A DNA stretch of 38,599 bases from Nitrospinaceae bacterium (GCA_023271875.1 JALPWY010000013.1:1-38599); one strand, 5' to 3'. Positions 7,557 through 16,779 are shown, counted from the first letter of the stretch. Program-made: numbers and translations. Notes: generated by a model not told the origin, from the sequence alone.

Positions 7557-8747
7557 ATGAAAAAAACTATTTACTACTTCTTTTTTGTGGTTCTGGCTTG
7601 GGCTATTGTAGGTTGTCCTAACTCAGGTCAGATCCGTAAAAAGATGCCTCGTTTGTTTACTATTAATTTTGTTATGGAAACAGGCGCTGAACCTTCTTTT
7701 ATGATATCTGAAGATTTTAATCGGGATGGGGAAATAGATTTAGTGGTTACCAACAGTGGAGACAACACCCTATCCTATTTTAAAGGGAATGGGGATGGGA
7801 CATTTAAAAATCAGATAATTATGAAAGCAGGTGAAGACCCCATTTGTGTTGTCACATCAGATTTTAATAATAATGGTTACCTCGACCTTGCTGTTTTGAA
7901 CTATAGAGATCAGACTATTAGTATTTATTTTAATTCTCGGTTCGGGAACTTTAAGAAGACAAGAATAACTTTAAGGCCAGGGAAAATTCCCATTAACATG
8001 GTATCAGGGGATTTTAATAGAGATGGGATTAATGATCTTGCCGTTACCATGCGTTACCATAAGGTAATGATTCTTTTGGGAAAGGGTAAGGGACGCTTTA
8101 AGAATCCAGTACCAATTAAAGTAAAAGGACAGCCAACAGCGATTGTTGTAGGTGATTATGATAAGAATAAGATTGTTGATATTGCGGTTGCATTAGCAGG
8201 GTCGAGTAAAACTGGGGTGCAAATTTTGTGGGGTGTAGGCGACGGCACTTTCGAACCCTCAAATATTATTAAAGGAGGTGGACAGCCGCTGACACTTGCG
8301 AATATAGACGTCGATAATGATGGCTATGACGACCTTGTTTCATCAAGCAATGTTCTTCATTCAATGACTTTAATTCGAAATAATAGAAACAAAACGTTCA
8401 CAACCCTCAAAGACTTTGCTTCCGGATCTTTCCCGAAATTTGTAGCAGTTGCTGATTTTACTGGGGATAGTAGGGCTGATTTAGCGGTGTCTAACTCAAC
8501 AGATGATTCAATAACTGTCTCCCTTGGGAGGGGTGACGGAACCTTTACGTGGCCCCCCATTGCTCATGCCGTGGATGAGCATCCCCAAGGAATTGTTGTG
8601 GGTGATTTTGATAATGACGGGTTGATCGATATGGCCGTTACATGTAGGGATAAGAATTTAGTGAATATTCTTTTGAAAAGAAATATCGTTGATCCTAAAC
8701 CTGATAATCCAGTTCAACCTGTTTTCGAAGTTAAACAGGCGGCATAA
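7557..8747 (+). CDS. FG-GAP/VCBS repeat lipoprotein, predicted seven-bladed beta-propeller
   Basis: The 396-residue protein starts with a lipoprotein signal peptide ending in a lipobox (I-V-G-C, acylated Cys20). Seven spaced repeats follow, each with a calcium-loop-like D-x-[DN]-x-[DN]-G-x-x-D-[LI] motif (for example DFNRDGEIDL, DVDNDGYDDL, DFDNDGLIDM). Seven repeats suggest a closed integrin-like propeller. It would sit in the periplasm or at the outer membrane, probably binding calcium and a protein or glycan partner. It is convergent with the radical SAM gene with only 26 bases between. The function is unknown beyond the fold. Confidence 0.88.
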   Translation: MKKTIYYFFFVVLAWAIVGCPNSGQIRKKMPRLFTINFVMETGAEPSFMISEDFNRDGEIDLVVTNSGDNTLSYFKGNGDGTFKNQIIMKAGEDPICVVTSDFNNNGYLDLAVLNYRDQTISIYFNSRFGNFKKTRITLRPGKIPINMVSGDFNRDGINDLAVTMRYHKVMILLGKGKGRFKNPVPIKVKGQPTAIVVGDYDKNKIVDIAVALAGSSKTGVQILWGVGDGTFEPSNIIKGGGQPLTLANIDVDNDGYDDLVSSSNVLHSMTLIRNNRNKTFTTLKDFASGSFPKFVAVADFTGDSRADLAVSNSTDDSITVSLGRGDGTFTWPPIAHAVDEHPQGIVVGDFDNDGLIDMAVTCRDKNLVNILLKRNIVDPKPDNPVQPVFEVKQAA

Positions 8748-8773
8748 TCTAAAAAATCTGAGAGATACAATCC

Positions 8774-10552
8774 TCACACTAGGGCCATAGGATCTTCCTT
8801 TTTTTCTTTGATCACGAAAACATTTCCTTCAGGGTAAACTCCGAGGATCACTTTCGGTTCAATGCTTAGAGCGACATCTAAAACATTGCGGTATCCTTCC
8901 AAGTGATTGTTGGCCATAGGTAAAAGAACGTATTCGTATGCTTTACTTCTGAGTTGTTCCATTAAATGGGGTTCGATAGTTTCTAGAGAGAAAAACCCAT
9001 CACCATAATTATAAATACGATCAATTCCTGAGTTTGATTCTAATTCTTCTACTATCGCTTTTTGCCCTAGTAGGTCCACGTTTAACTTTCTATATTGGTT
9101 CATCGCAGTAATAATAATTTGAATCATCCATAGTCTTGCGCTTCTTAATACAAGGACAGTAGAGTTTTGAGGGATAGACTTGAACGAGTCTTTTGCAATA
9201 CCCATGAATGTTTTTGCGCCAATTTTTGCCTTCCCACGATCAAAAGCATCTAGGGCTTCGTGTTGTTTTTTTTGGATTTCCTCAGCGCGGTAATTAGGGT
9301 ATTCAACCACTACATGCCCATTACCATCAAAATTATCATTGGTTACCTGGGTCTTGATTAGATTTTTTTCAATACAGCTATTATAGAAATCGGTTCCTGG
9401 TTGAGGTGTGTTGATAGAAACTTGTACTTCCTGCATCAAACCATTACTTGCCAGTTCGTAGACAAGGTCAACCGTTTTCTGGTCTTCCTCAGGAGAAGAT
9501 CCAAGTCCTCCAACACTTATAGTTCCGTAAAACAGCATACCTATATTTTTCCCAAAATTTAGAATAGAGCGTAATTTTTTAATGTCGTGTTTTTTTCCAA
9601 GGGTCATTTGTTCTGCTACGTAGTCACTTCCTGTTTCGATACCAAAGCGGATCTTATAGTATCCAGCAGATTTCATTTCGACGAGGGCTTCTTCATCAAG
9701 TGAAATATATTCACACATTGCTTCGTATTTTAAATCGTCGAGTCCAGATTTTTTGATCGCCTGCGAAAGTTGGATGTTGAAATTTTTTTGAATATTATGC
9801 GTTTCTTCGTCGAAAAAAACTCCTTCCATTTCAGGGTACTTATCTTTTAATTCTTTGATTTCTCTAATTATGCTGTCAATATTTCGTGGTCTCCAGTTTA
9901 GTTGATCATAGTATAACGTTGCAGCAGCACAAAAATTACAGCGTCTTGGACATCCACGAGATCCATACATTTGAATTTGTCTAAAGCGGCAGTTTGGTTC
10001 ATGGTAATCTATTCTTCGGACATCATCATCCTCTGGAAATGGTAAGAGGTTGATGTCGGGAAGTTCGCTTCTTGAGTTGGGGTAAACTCCGGGAATAATT
10101 TTTGGATCTTTACCTCGGACAAGATCCAATACTGCAAATTCATATTCGCCTACACACACAAAATCTGCTACCTCCAGCACTTCTTCAGGGTTGGCCATAG
10201 GGTGTTGGCCAGTCATAATTACTTTTGTTTTGAATTCTTTTTTAATTGCTTCCGCAAGGCGTAGGTCCTCTCTGATTGTACGAGTCGAACTTTCCATTAC
10301 CAACCAGTTTGGTTTCTCTTCCCGCAATCGTTGAATATAAGTATCAAAATCCCAAGCGTTTAGAACACCGTCTAAAAACTTAATTTCATGATTAGTTTCT
10401 CGTTTCAAAAGCGAGGATGTGTAGGCTAATTCCCAAGGATAATAACTACAGTTGGTATGGTTTTTTACTCCCAGAGACCATCGTGATGGGACGTGCACCA
10501 TGTGGTAACCGTTGGTATCGACGCCGACCGAATTAGCAATGACAATTTTCAT
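8774..10552 (-). CDS. B12-binding radical SAM protein with C-terminal GT9-like domain
   Basis: The 592-residue protein has a cobalamin-binding-like N-terminal Rossmann domain (about 1-155), lacking the DxHxxG cobalt-ligand motif, then a radical SAM domain with the CxxxCxxC cluster C201, C205, C208 (GCPRRCNFC). From about 445 there is an extra domain beginning NSTVLVLRSAR that resembles the N-terminal half of glycosyltransferase family 9 (heptosyltransferase-type) enzymes. Class B radical SAM enzymes methylate unreactive carbons or perform ring rearrangements. The start has AAGGAAG upstream. Close paralogue of the gene at 11287-13071; the shorter gene at 10579 precedes it by 26 bases and is probably cotranscribed. 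Substrate unknown. Confidence 0.9.
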   Translation of the reverse strand: MKIVIANSVGVDTNGYHMVHVPSRWSLGVKNHTNCSYYPWELAYTSSLLKRETNHEIKFLDGVLNAWDFDTYIQRLREEKPNWLVMESSTRTIREDLRLAEAIKKEFKTKVIMTGQHPMANPEEVLEVADFVCVGEYEFAVLDLVRGKDPKIIPGVYPNSRSELPDINLLPFPEDDDVRRIDYHEPNCRFRQIQMYGSRGCPRRCNFCAAATLYYDQLNWRPRNIDSIIREIKELKDKYPEMEGVFFDEETHNIQKNFNIQLSQAIKKSGLDDLKYEAMCEYISLDEEALVEMKSAGYYKIRFGIETGSDYVAEQMTLGKKHDIKKLRSILNFGKNIGMLFYGTISVGGLGSSPEEDQKTVDLVYELASNGLMQEVQVSINTPQPGTDFYNSCIEKNLIKTQVTNDNFDGNGHVVVEYPNYRAEEIQKKQHEALDAFDRGKAKIGAKTFMGIAKDSFKSIPQNSTVLVLRSARLWMIQIIITAMNQYRKLNVDLLGQKAIVEELESNSGIDRIYNYGDGFFSLETIEPHLMEQLRSKAYEYVLLPMANNHLEGYRNVLDVALSIEPKVILGVYPEGNVFVIKEKKEDPMALV

Positions 10553-10578
10553 TTTTAAGCTTCCTTTTCCGATCAGGG

Positions 10579-11214
10579 CTAAACTTTTTGGTGAACTCCT
10601 GGTGTAATACCGTGAATTCTTGAAGGTTCTGTGTGTTGAGAAAGACCTACATTTTTTTTCTGTTTTTGGGAGGGGTCCTTGGAGGAAGTAGTTGTAAATA
10701 TTTTACGGATAGGCCACTCTAATAAAAACCCTAATGTGATAAATGCAAATAGAACAATTGTAGTAAATGCATTTATAACAAACCAAGTAAAGGAGGTTTT
10801 TTCGAGAAAATATTTTTTGAGTACTCCCCATCCGTTGAACTCAATAAATGTTCCTCGGACATTATATCCTCGAATATTCTTTGCTCCAGAAAGCCAAGCC
10901 AGAAAATCTATATTGGAATATCCTATGCCATGATCAATATTGTAGAGTGCTATTGCGAGATCAAACTGGCCAAAGCGTATTTTTCTTATTACCTTATTTT
11001 TAAGGCTAAATATACTCATGCGGTTGATAGTGCCGGCGGAGATCATAGCGTCGACGTTGGGATTATTTTCTAGATTTTTTCGAGCAGTCTCAGGGGCAAG
11101 GACAGTAATTTTTGAATTTGGAAACTCGTTTTTTAGAGAGTTTATGATAGTGTTTAGCGTGTTGGCTGCAGACCTGATAAGAAGAATTTTTTTAGGCCTG
11201 GTGGTATCTTTCAT
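10579..11214 (-). CDS. GT9-like Rossmann protein with C-terminal membrane anchor
   Basis: The 211-residue protein begins KKILLIRSAANTLNTIINSL, resembling the N-terminal half of ADP-heptose-type glycosyltransferases (GT9), and aligns by eye with the C-terminal domains of both flanking radical SAM proteins (shared I/V-L-x-x-R-[ST]-A, then a V-L-[GA] strand, then a V/I-D-x-[IV] strand). It has no C-terminal sugar-nucleotide-binding half. A hydrophobic segment (about 143-166) should anchor it in the inner membrane, and a basic tail follows. Probably not an active transferase alone; it may be a scaffold or partner for the radical SAM enzymes. It lies 26 bases upstream of the radical SAM gene ending at 8774. 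Confidence 0.7.
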   Translation of the reverse strand: MKDTTRPKKILLIRSAANTLNTIINSLKNEFPNSKITVLAPETARKNLENNPNVDAMISAGTINRMSIFSLKNKVIRKIRFGQFDLAIALYNIDHGIGYSNIDFLAWLSGAKNIRGYNVRGTFIEFNGWGVLKKYFLEKTSFTWFVINAFTTIVLFAFITLGFLLEWPIRKIFTTTSSKDPSQKQKKNVGLSQHTEPSRIHGITPGVHQKV

Positions 11215-11244
11215 GAGTAATAGCGTAGTTTTAATTTGTTGATG

Positions 11245-11282
11245 AAAAAAATACCCCGAAGCGGAGCTAAAGCTCCGCTTCG
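11245..11282 (-). terminator. Rho-independent terminator after the upstream radical SAM gene
   Basis: A perfect 12-bp inverted repeat (CGAAGCGGAGCT at 11257-11268 and its complement at 11271-11282) is followed, on the minus strand, by a run of seven T (A run at 11245-11251). It lies just past the stop of the gene at 11287-13071 and so separates it from the next two minus-strand genes. Confidence 0.85.
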
Positions 11283-11286
11283 TTCG

Positions 11287-13071
11287 TTACCGAAGGTGTG
11301 ATCGTCCCTGATCGCCCGGGTTTTCCAAATCGAATACTTTCCCTTCAATATTAACTGCAACCATTTTTTCGATTCCAATTCGTCTCGCGATAGCTTTTAC
11401 ATCAGCATATCCGTTGCCAGACATATTATGGTAAGGAATGACCCCCAAGGAATACTTCCGTTTGGATAGATCTTGTAGTAGGGGGTGAGGAAATAGGTCA
11501 TTATTAAAGTGCCCATCTCCATATAGAAAAACATCGTCTACATAATTATTTGATTTAAGCTCATTGGTTACTGCGTTTTGCCCTAGTACCGAGATTCGAC
11601 TATCTTGATATTGTTCGTGTAGGGATCCTAGGATGTCATTGACTTGTTTCATACGGGCAGTGCGAAAAAGAAGAATTTCGCGTGTTGAATTGATTTCAAT
11701 GGAGTTGAAATTATCTTTTGCCGTAGATGTATAACGATTGTTGAACCCTTTTTCGTATAGCTTCTCAGCTTCTCGAAAATTTTTCATAACCATCTCGGCT
11801 GGATATTGTGGGTTGTCAACTACACAATGGTTGCCACCATCAAAATGTTTCCAATCAACATTACGCAGGTATCCTTTTTGCTTCATGCGATTGTAGAACG
11901 GCGTTCCAGGTTGAGGTGTGCTGATGGAAAGTTGAAATCTCCACAATAATTGCCGGTCAAGCAGATCATTCATGAGCGCTAGAGTTTTTTTGTCACATTC
12001 ATCAGTTGAACCTTCACCGCCAAAAGTAAATGTCCCGTAAAATTTTAGCCCTATATTAGTGCCGTGTTCCATGAGTTGTTTGAGGCGCGGGACATTAAAC
12101 TTTTTCATTAAATCCATCCCCTGTGCGGCTTTTTCTCCAGCAGTTTCAATGCCGAGTCTTATCATATAATATCCAGCACTTTTCATTGCATCGAGTACTT
12201 CCTCATCCATTGGCCACTGCCCGCACATGACATCATATTTCAGGTCATCAAGGCCATTCTGTCGAATGGCTTTGGTTAGTTCGAGCATATATTTTTTACT
12301 GCCGTTATGAACTTCTTCGTCAAAGAAGATGCCCTCCAATTGCGGGTACTTTTCTCTGAGGGTTTGCAATTCATAAACGACGTTTTTTGGATCTCTTGAT
12401 CGCCAGTTGGGATGCGCGTAGGAAATATTCCCGCATACACAGAAGCTACATGACAATGGGCATCCACGTGAGGCATAGGCTTGAATTTCTAAGTATTCGC
12501 TTGAAGGTTCGCCAGGTATACCGTAAGCCAGTCTGGAAACGTCGTCGTCTTCGGGTAATGGTAGTTTGTTAACATCGAGAGGAGAACGCAAGGCATTGGG
12601 ATACAAGCCTAGAATATCGTTTGGGTCTTTACCTTGAAGAATCTCGAGGATGGTCATTTCGTACTCGCGAAGAACTACATAGTCAGAATACTTACTGACT
12701 TCTTCGGGGAAGGTGGTGGCATGTGGTCCACAGATAATAAACTTTGTTCCAAATCTTTTCTTGAGTTCTTTTGCGAACTGACTGTCAGCATTGATCGTCC
12801 GCGTTGCGCAGTCCATGATCAGATAATCCGGGCTAAAATCGGATACCTTTTCAACAAAGGCGCCATGATCTAGTTTATCTAAGCACCCATCAAAAAATCT
12901 CACCTCGTGGTCAGTATCACGTTTAAGTATAGAGGAACAATAGGCCAGTTCCCACGGGTAGTAGGTGAAAATATTTAAATCCTTTGTGCTGTTGGTCCAA
13001 CGACTGGGGGAGTGGATCATTGCATATCCATCAGCATCAATACCAACAGAATTACAAACAGCAACCTTCAT
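11287..13071 (-). CDS. B12-binding radical SAM protein with C-terminal GT9-like domain (paralogue)
   Basis: The 594-residue protein is a paralogue of the one at 8774-10552: same opening (V-C-N-S-V-G-I-D-x-x-G-Y), cobalamin-binding-like domain (about 1-150), radical SAM cysteines C204, C208, C211 (GCPLSCSFC), and a C-terminal GT9-like domain starting near NSTREILLFRTAR. ATG at 13071 is preferred over the TTG one codon upstream because GAGG lies five to six bases before it. It is separated from the other two genes by a strong terminator, so the three may be independently expressed. The long GC-richer leader upstream may be regulatory. Catalysed reaction unknown. Confidence 0.9.
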   Translation of the reverse strand: MKVAVCNSVGIDADGYAMIHSPSRWTNSTKDLNIFTYYPWELAYCSSILKRDTDHEVRFFDGCLDKLDHGAFVEKVSDFSPDYLIMDCATRTINADSQFAKELKKRFGTKFIICGPHATTFPEEVSKYSDYVVLREYEMTILEILQGKDPNDILGLYPNALRSPLDVNKLPLPEDDDVSRLAYGIPGEPSSEYLEIQAYASRGCPLSCSFCVCGNISYAHPNWRSRDPKNVVYELQTLREKYPQLEGIFFDEEVHNGSKKYMLELTKAIRQNGLDDLKYDVMCGQWPMDEEVLDAMKSAGYYMIRLGIETAGEKAAQGMDLMKKFNVPRLKQLMEHGTNIGLKFYGTFTFGGEGSTDECDKKTLALMNDLLDRQLLWRFQLSISTPQPGTPFYNRMKQKGYLRNVDWKHFDGGNHCVVDNPQYPAEMVMKNFREAEKLYEKGFNNRYTSTAKDNFNSIEINSTREILLFRTARMKQVNDILGSLHEQYQDSRISVLGQNAVTNELKSNNYVDDVFLYGDGHFNNDLFPHPLLQDLSKRKYSLGVIPYHNMSGNGYADVKAIARRIGIEKMVAVNIEGKVFDLENPGDQGRSHLR

Positions 13072-13094
13072 CAAAACCTCGCTTGGTATGAGTT

Positions 13095-13299
13095 AATATT
13101 TTTTGACTAGGATCTTCCCGCACTGATCCGAGAGCTCCTGAAGTAACACAGGGCATACCTTCTTAATCGTTGCAAGATGGATCTCCTTTCAAGGCCTGAC
13201 ACAAATTTTGTGCCGGTAGGGAGTCAGCAAAAAGCCGTCACCGCTTGGGCCAATAAAGTCTATGTCTCATAGCGGTTAAAATCAAATAAAACTTAACCG
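13095..13299. other. GC-richer intergenic leader with several potential hairpins, candidate structured RNA
   Basis: The 442-base gap between the radical SAM gene (-) and ftsY (+) includes this stretch, visibly richer in GC than other gaps. It can form CACAA/TTGTG inside a CTGAC/GTCAG outer pairing (about 13195-13229), GGATC/GATCC (13111-13130), ACCGCT/AGCGGT, and CGGTTAA/TTAACCG (13273-13279 with 13293-13299). It may be a 5' leader of the minus-strand gene or a small RNA. No known riboswitch family was recognised; a CCCTACCGGC stretch recalls part of FMN riboswitches but the rest does not fit. Confidence 0.3.
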
Positions 13300-13441
13300 A
13301 CTTGTTTTAAGAATATGAATTCTAAAGCTTTATTTTGTTTGTGTTTATGGCAGTTTGATGGATAGCTTGATGAAACTTGATACGTTGAGGTTAGCATGAA
13401 TCCGGGGTGATGGTTTCATTCCTTGACATCACTTTGAGTGC

Positions 13442-13469
13442 TTGCAAGTATGGCAGGCTATTTTATAAA
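13442..13469 (+). promoter_or_regulatory. Possible sigma-70-type promoter for ftsY
   Basis: TTGCAA (13442-13447) and TATAAA (13464-13469) are separated by 16 bases, placing transcription start about 40 bases before the ftsY start codon. An alternative TTGACA lies at 13423-13428 without a good -10 partner. Confidence 0.35.
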
Positions 13470-13516
13470 AGGTTTTACATTAAACTCTTGGTATCTAAGC
13501 ATCAGGATAACTAATT

Positions 13517-14470
13517 ATGAGCGGTCAAGAAAAAGATGTAGCTGAAGAGGATAATGAAAGTAGATTTTTTTCACGTCTAAAATTGGGACTCAAGAAAACC
13601 CGTGACAGTTTTGCAAGTGGAGTTATTAGGGTAGTGAGTGGCCCTATGGAATTGGGACCTGAATTATGGCAAGAGTTGGAAGAGATTCTATTATCCGCAG
13701 ATATGGGTGTTCCCACAATGACTTGGATCATGGAGGCATTAAAAAAAGAAGTACGTGAATCACCCGGTATCGAAAAAGGAGAAATTGTAAAACTCTTGAA
13801 AGAACTTCTTTTAGATATTTTAGAGGGAGTCCAGGTAAACACAACATACCCGTCAGAACGTCCTTGCGTAATTATGGTAATTGGAATTAATGGATCAGGA
13901 AAAACAACTACCATAGGTAAGCTGGCTGCTAGATATAAAGCGCAAGGAGATCAGGTTATGCTTGCAGCGGGCGACACATTTCGCGCGGCAGCGACTGAAC
14001 AATTGCAGGCTTGGGCTAAACGTGTAGATGTTCCCTGTGTGAGCCAAAAAAGCGGGGCTGACCCCTCTGCTGTGGCATATGATGCCATTCAATCTGCCGT
14101 AATAAAGAAAGTCGATAGGGTTTTCGTTGACACAGCAGGGCGTTTACAAACTAATAAGAATTTAATGGAAGAGTTAAAGAAGATAAAACGTGTTGTTAAA
14201 AAAGTTGTCCATGCGGCGCCCCATGAGACCCTTCTGGTCCTTGACGCTTCTATAGGACAGAATAGCTTGTCTCAGGCGAGATTATTTAAAGAAACGCTTG
14301 ATGTCGACGGGATTGTGATGACGAAGTTAGACGGCTCAGCTAAGGGAGGGGTATTATTTAGTATTGCTCGAGAGCTAAAATTACCAGTTCGGTTTATAGG
14401 TGTTGGCGAACAGGTTGATGATCTGCAGCCTTTTGATCCAAGATCGTTCGTAGATGCTCTGTTTGATTAG
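13517..14470 (+). CDS. ftsY: Signal recognition particle receptor FtsY
   Basis: The 317-residue SRP-GTPase has the N domain (about 20-105) and the G domain with Walker A GINGSGKT (123-130), DTFRAAATEQL, DTAGRLQTN, the TKLDGSAKGG motif and the terminal GVGEQVDDLQPFDP closing segment. FtsY docks ribosome-SRP complexes at the inner membrane for co-translational insertion. The acidic A domain of some homologues is almost absent (only about 20 residues), giving a short form of the family. ATG start is followed by MSGQEKDVAEED. It stands alone between divergent and convergent neighbours. Confidence 0.97.
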   Translation: MSGQEKDVAEEDNESRFFSRLKLGLKKTRDSFASGVIRVVSGPMELGPELWQELEEILLSADMGVPTMTWIMEALKKEVRESPGIEKGEIVKLLKELLLDILEGVQVNTTYPSERPCVIMVIGINGSGKTTTIGKLAARYKAQGDQVMLAAGDTFRAAATEQLQAWAKRVDVPCVSQKSGADPSAVAYDAIQSAVIKKVDRVFVDTAGRLQTNKNLMEELKKIKRVVKKVVHAAPHETLLVLDASIGQNSLSQARLFKETLDVDGIVMTKLDGSAKGGVLFSIARELKLPVRFIGVGEQVDDLQPFDPRSFVDALFD

Positions 14471-14534
14471 TTTTTTTCAGGTTGTGGTGTTGTTTTTATC
14501 CATCAGCCATATAAAGCTAAAAACTATAGCCATG

Positions 14535-15884
14535 TCAGTCAAATTTATTAATCGTCCCCTTATTTATACCTTCTTCGAAGGATCGAGTTTCCCGGGTCAA
14601 TATTTTGCTTAGTAGTAGAAGCCCTATCAAGTTTGGGATAGCCATCAGCGCATTCATTGCGTCAGAAATGTTCCATACAATCTCCAATTCAAAGAGTGCA
14701 CCCATAAACACAAAAAGTACCCATGCATATCTATAAAGACCTACCCACTTTTCTTTAAAAAGGTATTCAAAGCACTTTTCGCCATAATACTCCCACGCCA
14801 ATATAGAAGAAAAACCAAAAGTTACTGCGCTTGAGCTGACAATGATGTTCCCCCATTGCCCAGGCAAGCCACTTGAAAAAGCTTGAATGGTTAAGGCGAC
14901 GCCTGTTTCTCCTGAAATCCAAACGCCCGAAGAACTTAAAGCCAGTGCGGTAAGGGAGCAAATAATCAGTGTATCTAAAAAGGTTCCTGTCATGGAAACG
15001 AGGGCTTGTTTTCCCGGATGGTTGGTCCTTGCAGCAGCTGCAACAATAGGAGCACTACCCATCCCGGACTCATTTGAAAAGAGTCCACGTGCTACACCGA
15101 AGCGAATGGTTTGCGCCAGAGTGGCCCCAACAAATCCGCCGGTAGCGGCTGTTCCAGTGAAAGCATGTTCAAAGATCAATGCTACTCCAGAGCCCAGATG
15201 AGATAAGTTATTAAGTATTACAATGGTGGCTCCAATAAAATAAATTAAAACCATTAGAGGTACGAAATAACTTGCGACATCGGCAATTCTTTTTATTCCT
15301 CCTATTATTACCATTCCGGTCAGCAAGGCTAAAATGATTCCCACCAAAAAATTACTGGTTCCTAGCGTTACGGATAGGGCGCGTGCCGTGGTATTTGATT
15401 GAATCATATTACCAATGCCAAATGCGGCTAAGGCCCCAAAAATAGCAAAGCAAGTGCCAAGCCATTTTTGTCCTAAACCGTATTCAAGGTAATACATTGG
15501 GCCACCAGAAATTTCACCATGTTCATTAATATGACGATATTTGACAGCTAAAAACCCCTCTGAATATTTGGTAGCCATTCCTACCAATCCAGTTATCCAC
15601 ATCCAAAAAATTGCGCCTGGTCCTCCCAATGCGACTGCCGTGCTCACGCCAGCAATATTCCCCATACCAACCGTAGCTGCTAAGGCGGTCATTAATGATC
15701 CAAAATGTGAAATATCCCCTTCTCCGCCTCTCTCTTTAGAGAAGGTTAATCGAAACGCGTATGTAAGGTTTCTGATTTGAATCCCACTAAGAGAGATGGA
15801 TAGCCACACTCCAGTTCCCAACAGAAGAATCAGAAGCCAGGGTCCCCACATGAGTTTTGCAAATTCGGCAAATAGTGAATTCAT
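14535..15884 (-). CDS. Sodium:alanine/glycine symporter (AgcS family)
   Basis: The 449-residue membrane protein matches the alanine or glycine:cation symporter family: about ten to eleven hydrophobic spans and family motifs including G-N-I-A-G-V-S-T-A near the first third, S-G-G-P-M-Y-Y-L-E-Y-G-L-G, and GLFSNESGMGSAPI in the second half. It would import alanine or glycine with sodium across the inner membrane. The start has AGGA upstream. It lies downstream of tRNA-Cys and tRNA-Gly on the same strand. Full family length, no truncation. Confidence 0.93.
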   Translation of the reverse strand: MNSLFAEFAKLMWGPWLLILLLGTGVWLSISLSGIQIRNLTYAFRLTFSKERGGEGDISHFGSLMTALAATVGMGNIAGVSTAVALGGPGAIFWMWITGLVGMATKYSEGFLAVKYRHINEHGEISGGPMYYLEYGLGQKWLGTCFAIFGALAAFGIGNMIQSNTTARALSVTLGTSNFLVGIILALLTGMVIIGGIKRIADVASYFVPLMVLIYFIGATIVILNNLSHLGSGVALIFEHAFTGTAATGGFVGATLAQTIRFGVARGLFSNESGMGSAPIVAAAARTNHPGKQALVSMTGTFLDTLIICSLTALALSSSGVWISGETGVALTIQAFSSGLPGQWGNIIVSSSAVTFGFSSILAWEYYGEKCFEYLFKEKWVGLYRYAWVLFVFMGALFELEIVWNISDAMNALMAIPNLIGLLLLSKILTRETRSFEEGINKGTINKFD

Positions 15885-15942
15885 CTATCGATCCTGTTAG
15901 TCAAGAATAATCCTTGATTAAACGGTAATAGACTGAGGAAAA

Positions 15943-16016
<74 letters not shown>

Positions 16017-16050
16017 TGAAATGTGAATCTAGGATAAAAGAGAGGAAAAG

Positions 16051-16128
<78 letters not shown>

Positions 16129-16191
16129 TATCTAATTAAATAAGTGTTTACAGGGACCTCATTATATTTTCCTTAATGGGTTTGTCAAATT

Positions 16192-16779
16192 CTATTTTTT
16201 AAGGAAAGGTGATTCTGTTCCTGCGACAATGCGGCGAATATTTTCGTAGTGTTTGTAAACTATCAGGACTGCGATTCCTAAAGACATGTACTTGTATGGG
16301 AACGGTGTTTCAAAAAACATAGCAAATATTGGTAAAGCTATCGCTGCAATAATAGAGCTGAGAGAAACATACTTTGAAACCCACAAGGTGAAAACAAATA
16401 CTGCCACGGCCCCTAATGTTTCTATCGGCATTACATACAAATGAACACCTAGTCCTGTAGCAACACCTCTTCCACCTTTAAAATTCAAGAAAACTGAAAA
16501 TAGGTGGCCAAGGAAAACCATGATCCCTGCTCCGGCAATCGTAAAAGGGTCGTCTGAGACCCATGAGGCCATAGCTACACCCAGTAATCCCTTAAGCGTA
16601 TCTCCCAACAGGGTTAAAGCCCCTGCTTTTTTACCTAGTATTCTAGTAACGTTGGTTGCACCTATATTTTTACTACCGTGTTCACGCAGATCAATGTTTT
16701 GATTGCGGGCAAGTAAAACTCCAAACGGGATAGAACCAAGAACGTAGGCAAAAAACCATATAGAAATACTTATTAGCAT
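16192..16779 (-). CDS. plsY: Acyl-phosphate glycerol-3-phosphate acyltransferase PlsY
   Basis: This 195-residue polytopic membrane protein carries the three PlsY signatures: G-S-I-P-F-G near the N-terminus, H-G-S-K-N-I-G-A-T-N-V-T-R (residues about 34-46), and F-K-G-G-R-G-V-A-T-G-L-G (about 99-110). PlsY transfers the acyl group from acyl-phosphate to glycerol-3-phosphate, the first committed step of phospholipid synthesis. It is the last protein gene of a minus-strand run with bamD and a short sigma factor (14-base gap). Length and five predicted spans are normal for the family. Confidence 0.96.
   Translation of the reverse strand: MLISISIWFFAYVLGSIPFGVLLARNQNIDLREHGSKNIGATNVTRILGKKAGALTLLGDTLKGLLGVAMASWVSDDPFTIAGAGIMVFLGHLFSVFLNFKGGRGVATGLGVHLYVMPIETLGAVAVFVFTLWVSKYVSLSSIIAAIALPIFAMFFETPFPYKYMSLGIAVLIVYKHYENIRRIVAGTESPFLKK

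Noticed and set aside
13170-13260. Possible FMN riboswitch (CCCTACCGGC on the minus strand)
   Set aside because: Only one short block resembles the FMN element; the remaining conserved boxes are missing.
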